This document shows positions 60,501 to 64,000 of a stretch of DNA of 64,000 nucleotides, piece after piece. The stretch's first letter is position 1; each line of letters starts with the position of its first letter. The notes beneath the pieces were generated by a model. It did no database searches. It saw only the letters and a list, made by a program, of their open reading frames with translations, and had not been told where the DNA came from. A program made the translations under genes and the position numbers. This DNA comes from Vicugna pacos. Lineage: Eukaryota > Chordata > Mammalia > Artiodactyla > Camelidae. The DNA lies in assembly GCF_048564905.1 (NCBI RefSeq), contig NC_133002.1:57407183-57471182 (forward strand), written 5' to 3'.

Positions 60501-61029
60501 TCCATGGTCTCTACTCTCTCCACACGTTTGCATAAGCTACTCCCATTTTTCACTCAGCCAACTCATTCATCCTTCAAGCCTAACGTCCAGTGATGACTCA
60601 GTAAAGACCCACATCCTTCTAAGAGTAGAGTTAGGGGCCCCTGTTGTGCATTCTCTTCAGGCGTGAATGAATCTCTTCTCTCCAAGTTCCGTGCTGTCGC
60701 GTAGTAACCTGACTCCCTCATTCAACCATGAATCTCTGAGTGCAGAAGCTGCTCTTAATAACAGCATGCAAAACAGTCCTGGCACACAGTTGGTGCTCAA
60801 AAAGGGTATGCAGGATCTGTGGGTGAATGTTTGACTCTATAGAAGGATATACAGATAGATAAATGGATGTATCTTTCCCATTTCTGCTGACACTTTGCCC
60901 AGAGGCAAAGTGAACTCAGGACAGACCTCCCACCCACTGTCTGCCCTCTGCAACACCAGGTTCCCAAAGTATCCCCCAGCCCCACTCACCTGGAAGGCAG
61001 AGAAGGAGCAGAGCTGGGGACAACCACAT
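54517..61029 (-). CDS. CD300E: CD300E-like activating receptor (4 exons, 275 aa as predicted)
   Basis: The minus-strand exons are 60990-61029 (signal, MWLSPALLLLCLP), 57411-57758 (Ig V), 55728-55839 (stalk) and 54517-54844 (membrane and tail), 828 nt open with phases 1-1-2. The V domain reads VWCQYEKAYKGYNKYWCRG, then VETKGEEKEERNGRVSIRD and DAGSYWCRIQRVWILD, matching human CD300E (VWCQYESMYKGYNKYWCRG as recalled). The stalk aligns without gaps near its end (LSTKEVSTRCTR). The membrane segment has LLLVFLKLPLFLS with Lys182. Oddities: the stalk donor AAG|GTCATG is weak; the accessory cysteine of YDTSC is Arg; the tail runs about 69 residues beyond the human end (PPGR), with no tyrosine. If the weak donor is skipped, the protein would be truncated and soluble. 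Confidence 0.82.
58060..58100 (+). repeat. CCTGTCCTGC decamer repeat
   Basis: Four near-perfect tandem units of CTGTCCTGCC lie in intron 1 of the E-like gene. Confidence 0.8.
58320..58910 (+). other. TATA-bearing unclassified segment in CD300E-like intron 1
   Basis: TATATAAAAGAG at about 58506 is followed some 200 bp later by ATTAAAG (about 58710), a spacing like that of an LTR, and then a 61-codon open frame at 58720-58905. I do not recognise the frame. It could be a decayed solo LTR or an antisense promoter. Confidence 0.25.
58930..59075 (+). repeat. MIR SINE relic
   Basis: CATCTTATCTGTAAAATGGG, GATAATGCTAACTGCCCTGC and GCTCAGAGGGTTGAATTG are the MIR 3' core. Confidence 0.6.
59594..59715 (+). 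repeat. Camelid tRNA-derived SINE (Vic-1 type)
   Basis: GAGGATATAGCTTAGTGGTA, GCTTAGCATGCACGAGGTCC and the tail AAATAAATAAACCTAATTAC match the 5025-5140 copy closely. Confidence 0.9.
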
Positions 61030-61153
61030 GGTCCTATCTCCCTGGCTGGTATCCCCAGAAAATCCAGGTCCCGGCTGGAATCCAGGTGTTTACAACACAG
61101 CCTGCGTCAGCCACCTTCTACTTGTTCAACATTCCTTTGCATTTCTCTCTTAT

Positions 61154-61184
61154 CCTCTTCCTTTTTAATCTCTTAGCTACTTCC
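61154..61184 (-). promoter_or_regulatory. Paired ETS-like cores upstream of the CD300E-like gene
   Basis: The minus strand carries TTAGGAAGTAGC and AAAAGGAAGAGG 125-155 bp upstream of the ATG at 61029, at a spacing like that of the LB-like and LD-like genes. Function is inferred. Confidence 0.35.
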
Positions 61185-61649
61185 TAATTTGAAGCCTTAG
61201 AAAAAAGGGGAAGGATGGCAAAAGACACTTCAGAGAAAAGACTAATCAGCAAGGGAAATCTGCTGGTTTTTTGGTTCATTTAGTGACAATATAAGGTTTG
61301 GGTCACACCCTGAGCTTTCATGAAAGTCAATCCCAAAATACGAAAAAACTCCAACAAAGGAGACCCTTTGTCCCTTGCCTCTCTCCCTCTTCCTGTCTTG
61401 GGCTGCTTTCTTAGTCTAATCAACCACCTCTGGCTGCCTACTTTTGGATCATAAAACACCTCCACTTAAAGATCTGGGGCTTGGACTCCCCAAATCTCTC
61501 TCAACCATGACTTCCATGTAGATGACCTCATTCCTCTTCCTTTAGCCTAATATCCCTTCTGGGCTCCAGACTCAACTTTCTAGCTTCCTGTGGAGAAGCT
61601 TCTCCTAGTTATATGTACACTATTAACCTAATTCAGACACAAGCCCCAT

Positions 61650-61830
61650 CGCCTCATTTACTAACCATGTACCCTTGGGCATGTTGTTAAATCACTCACA
61701 CCCTCAGTTTCTACATCTGTAGAGTGAAAGTACTCATTCCTATCCTATGGGAAATAAATGAGTGAATGAAAGCAAAGCACTTGGCACAGTGCCTGGAACA
61801 GTAAATTGTTCAGTAAATGTCAAATATTTT
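61650..61830 (+). repeat. MIR SINE relic
   Basis: GTACCCTTGGGCATGTTGTT, CCTCAGTTTCTACATCTGTA and CACTTGGCACAGTGCCTGGA follow the MIR core and 3' end. Confidence 0.7.
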
Positions 61831-62069
61831 TAGGATAGTCTTGGACCAATGTAACAGCTTCTCCCCTGGTTTCTCAGCCCTCTGCACCTTCCCTCCAATG
61901 TAACTGACACATCAGAAGCATATTTTTCTCTAAGACACAGGTATCTGAAAATATAATTCCACTGACAACCCCATCTGTTTCTTCTACTTTTTCTTCTCTT
62001 TCCCCAGAGGTTGATCTCCATAACGTCTACATTCACTATCTTTTGTTTTTTGAGGTATCAAGTTCTATT

Positions 62070-62520
62070 TTTATTGGATATGCATTGTGTTTGTTTAATT
62101 TTATTTTATTGAGTTACAATCTGTTTACAATGTTGTGTCAATTTCCAGTGTAGAGTTCAATTTTTCAATCAAACATGAACATGCATATATTCCTTGTCAC
62201 ATTCTTTTTCACTGTGAGCTACCACAAGATCTTGTGTAAATTTCCCTGTGCTATGCAGTATAAATGTGTTTGTCTATTCTATATGTACCTGTCAGTATCT
62301 ACAAATTTCGTACTCCCAGTCTGGGGGTCCCACGCCCCTCCCCACTGGCAACCACAAGCTTGTATTCTATGTCTATGAGTCTGTTTCTGTTTTATATTTA
62401 AGGTCATTTGTCCTCTTTTTTTTTTTAAATTCCACATGTGAGCAATATCATATGGTATTTTCTTTCTCTTTCTGGCTTACTTCATTTAGAATAGCCTTCA
62501 CTATCTTTTAGAACTCCCTA
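62070..62520 (-). repeat. Camelid L1 3' end, antisense
   Basis: CAATCTGTTTACAATGTTGT, CAATTTCCAGTGTAGAGTTC, CACTGTGAGCTACCACAAGA and CCTGTCAGTATCTACAAATT form the antisense of the L1 3' UTR that appears in sense at 63140-63470. Confidence 0.8.
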
Positions 62521-63139
62521 CTGGATGATTTGTCATTCCAATCTTTTGCTGTAAGTTAATATCTTCCCTCTTCGACTATGTCTAATGAAATATGACTTAC
62601 AGGTTGAGCCTTGGATAGAACAATCAAGCCACACAGGTCCTGTGCCCATGTAGTTACTACCCACTCCCCTGGGGGACCCAGAGTGAGCTGAGCTGACAGT
62701 AGGTGCATTACTGTGTTCCCCCATGTCATTTTTTCAGCATGGACAACAGCTGAAGGATTTGTTTGATCTTGCAGAGAGGATCAAACAAATCTCCAGTCCC
62801 TTCACAGTTCTGCTTTTATGTTGTTTTCTTCTGCTTCCCTTTTTTCCCCAATATGATCCGGGAATCGTTTAAAAAATAAAGGAAACGGGAGTAAGTAAAA
62901 TCTGGTGCTGATGGTTGAAAAATATAAAATATGACTAATGTGGGCACATTTCATTACAATTCAATAAGAAAGTACAGATTGCTGGCAATATGATAGATGA
63001 GTCAATACAGAGACTTCCTTCTAGACCCAAACAGAAATTCTGTATAAAACGCAGCCGCCAAAGTTGTAATACATAACTGAAGTCAAAATCAAGCAAAGGA
63101 AATCCCCGGGTGCCAGACACATTGAGAACTGAAATTCAG

Positions 63140-63475
63140 GACTGTGAGCAAGATCTGATACCTTACAACTAATGGGAACTATTAGAAATGGATGTGGTTG
63201 CAGAGGGGAGAGGGGTGGGAACGGACTGACTGGGAGTTCGAAATTTGTAGATACTGACAGGCATATGTAGAATAGATAAACAAGATTATGCTGTATAGCA
63301 CAGGGAAATATATACAAGATCTTGTGGTAGCTCACAGCAAAAAAGAATGTGACAATGAATATATGTATGTTCCATGTATAACTGAAAAAATGTGCTCTAC
63401 TCTGGAAATTGACACAACATTGTAAACTGAATATAATTCAGTAAAAAAAAAAAAAAGAAAGAAAAAAAAGAAATG
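63140..63475 (+). repeat. Camelid L1 3' end, sense, with poly(A)
   Basis: TTTGTAGATACTGACAGGCA, ATCTTGTGGTAGCTCACAGC, GAAATTGACACAACATTGTA and a terminal A-rich tract mark a 5'-truncated insertion of the same L1 group as at 62070-62520. Confidence 0.8.
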
Positions 63476-63719
63476 GATGTGGGCTTTAGGAGGAGAGAGG
63501 CTGGCCACTCAGGGACAGGCGCTGATGCTGCAGGTCTAAACCAGATTGGAGCTGGAGCAGAGCTCACTCTCAAAAGCTGGGATCCATGAAGAGTCCCCAC
63601 AGCCTCAGAATGGAGTGAAGGGGAGCTTCACTGATGGGCTTAGGGAATCATCAAGCCATCTTGACCCCCTACAGCCACGAGGAGTTAGAGTCTCCCATAA
63701 TATCAGCAGTACCAAGGTT

Positions 63720-64000
63720 GGGAAACCCTCAGCTAAGGAAGAAGCATCTCAGGCAGAGGGAACAGCACGTGCAAAGGCCCTGAAATGAGAGAAAATTGAT
63801 GTGTTTAAAGAACAGGGAGGAAACCAGTTAAGTCTGCAGACTGATAAGCTGGAAGGGAGGGTAAGAAAGGCTGAGAGGGGGCCTTGTGAAGTATGTTAAG
63901 GAGTTTGTATTTTAAGTGACAGCAATGGGAAACCGCTGAAGGATTTTGAGTAATGTGGATTCTGGTTTATGTATGAAAATAATCACTCCACTATGTGAAG
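63720..64000 (-). repeat. L2 LINE relic at the right edge
   Basis: GCAGAGGGAACAGCACGTGC, AAAGGCCCTGAAATGAGAGA and AATGGGAAACCGCTGAAGGA are the antisense of the L2 consensus. Confidence 0.6.

Larger units (their letters stand above)
61030..64000. other. Right-edge region upstream of the CD300E-like gene, no gene seen
   Basis: After the probable promoter (61030-61200) the stretch holds a MIR relic, two L1 3' ends in opposite orientation and an L2 relic. No exon was found on either strand. Confidence 0.55.

Overview
This is mammalian nuclear DNA, almost certainly from a camelid (camel, alpaca or llama). Seven copies of a SINE with a tRNA-Ala(AGC)-like head and an A-rich tail match the camelid Vic-1 type, and the window also holds artiodactyl-type L1 3' ends, L2/MIR relics and ERVL/MaLR long terminal repeats. 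Coding sequence is sparse, split into short exons with GT-AG borders, and belongs to one family: the CD300 (CMRF35-like, CLM) leukocyte receptors. Each gene has a signal-peptide exon, one Ig V-type exon, a short Pro/Thr/Ser-rich stalk exon, and an exon for the membrane segment plus tail. Exon phases are 1-1-2 throughout.

From left to right the minus strand carries: exon 1 of a CD300LB-like gene (3.9 kb; the rest lies off the left edge); two tandem CD300C-like genes, here A (6.2-9.1 kb) and B (12.8-15.9 kb); a CD300H-like pseudogene (21.0-29.2 kb); a CD300LD-like gene (42.1-46.4 kb); and a CD300E-like gene (54.5-61.0 kb). This matches the human chr17q25 order LB-C-H-LD-E as I remember it. A, B, LD-like and E-like join into uninterrupted reading frames of 229, 223, 202 and 275 codons. 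All the membrane exons carry a lysine within the hydrophobic segment, the usual mark of activating receptors that pair with DAP12 or FcR-gamma.

The most unusual part is 31-39 kb. It holds a plus-strand, inverted copy of the first two exons of the LD-like gene, with about 500-bp inverted repeat arms (31.2-31.75 and 38.56-39.1 kb) on either side. It has no stalk or membrane exon, so its only evident product would be a secreted Ig domain. Its V exon differs from the LD-like V exon at 14 sites, 12 of them amino-acid-changing. A second, older V-exon relic lies 1.4 kb further on, against an L1. The membrane exons of A and the LD-like gene are 117/118 identical although their V exons are far apart, which points to gene conversion. 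Three of the four intact genes have lost one cysteine of the accessory CD300 disulfide.

The rest is intron and intergenic DNA filled with SINEs, L1, L2 and MIR pieces, LTR fossils and microsatellites. I see no rRNA, functional tRNA, CRISPR or prokaryotic feature.
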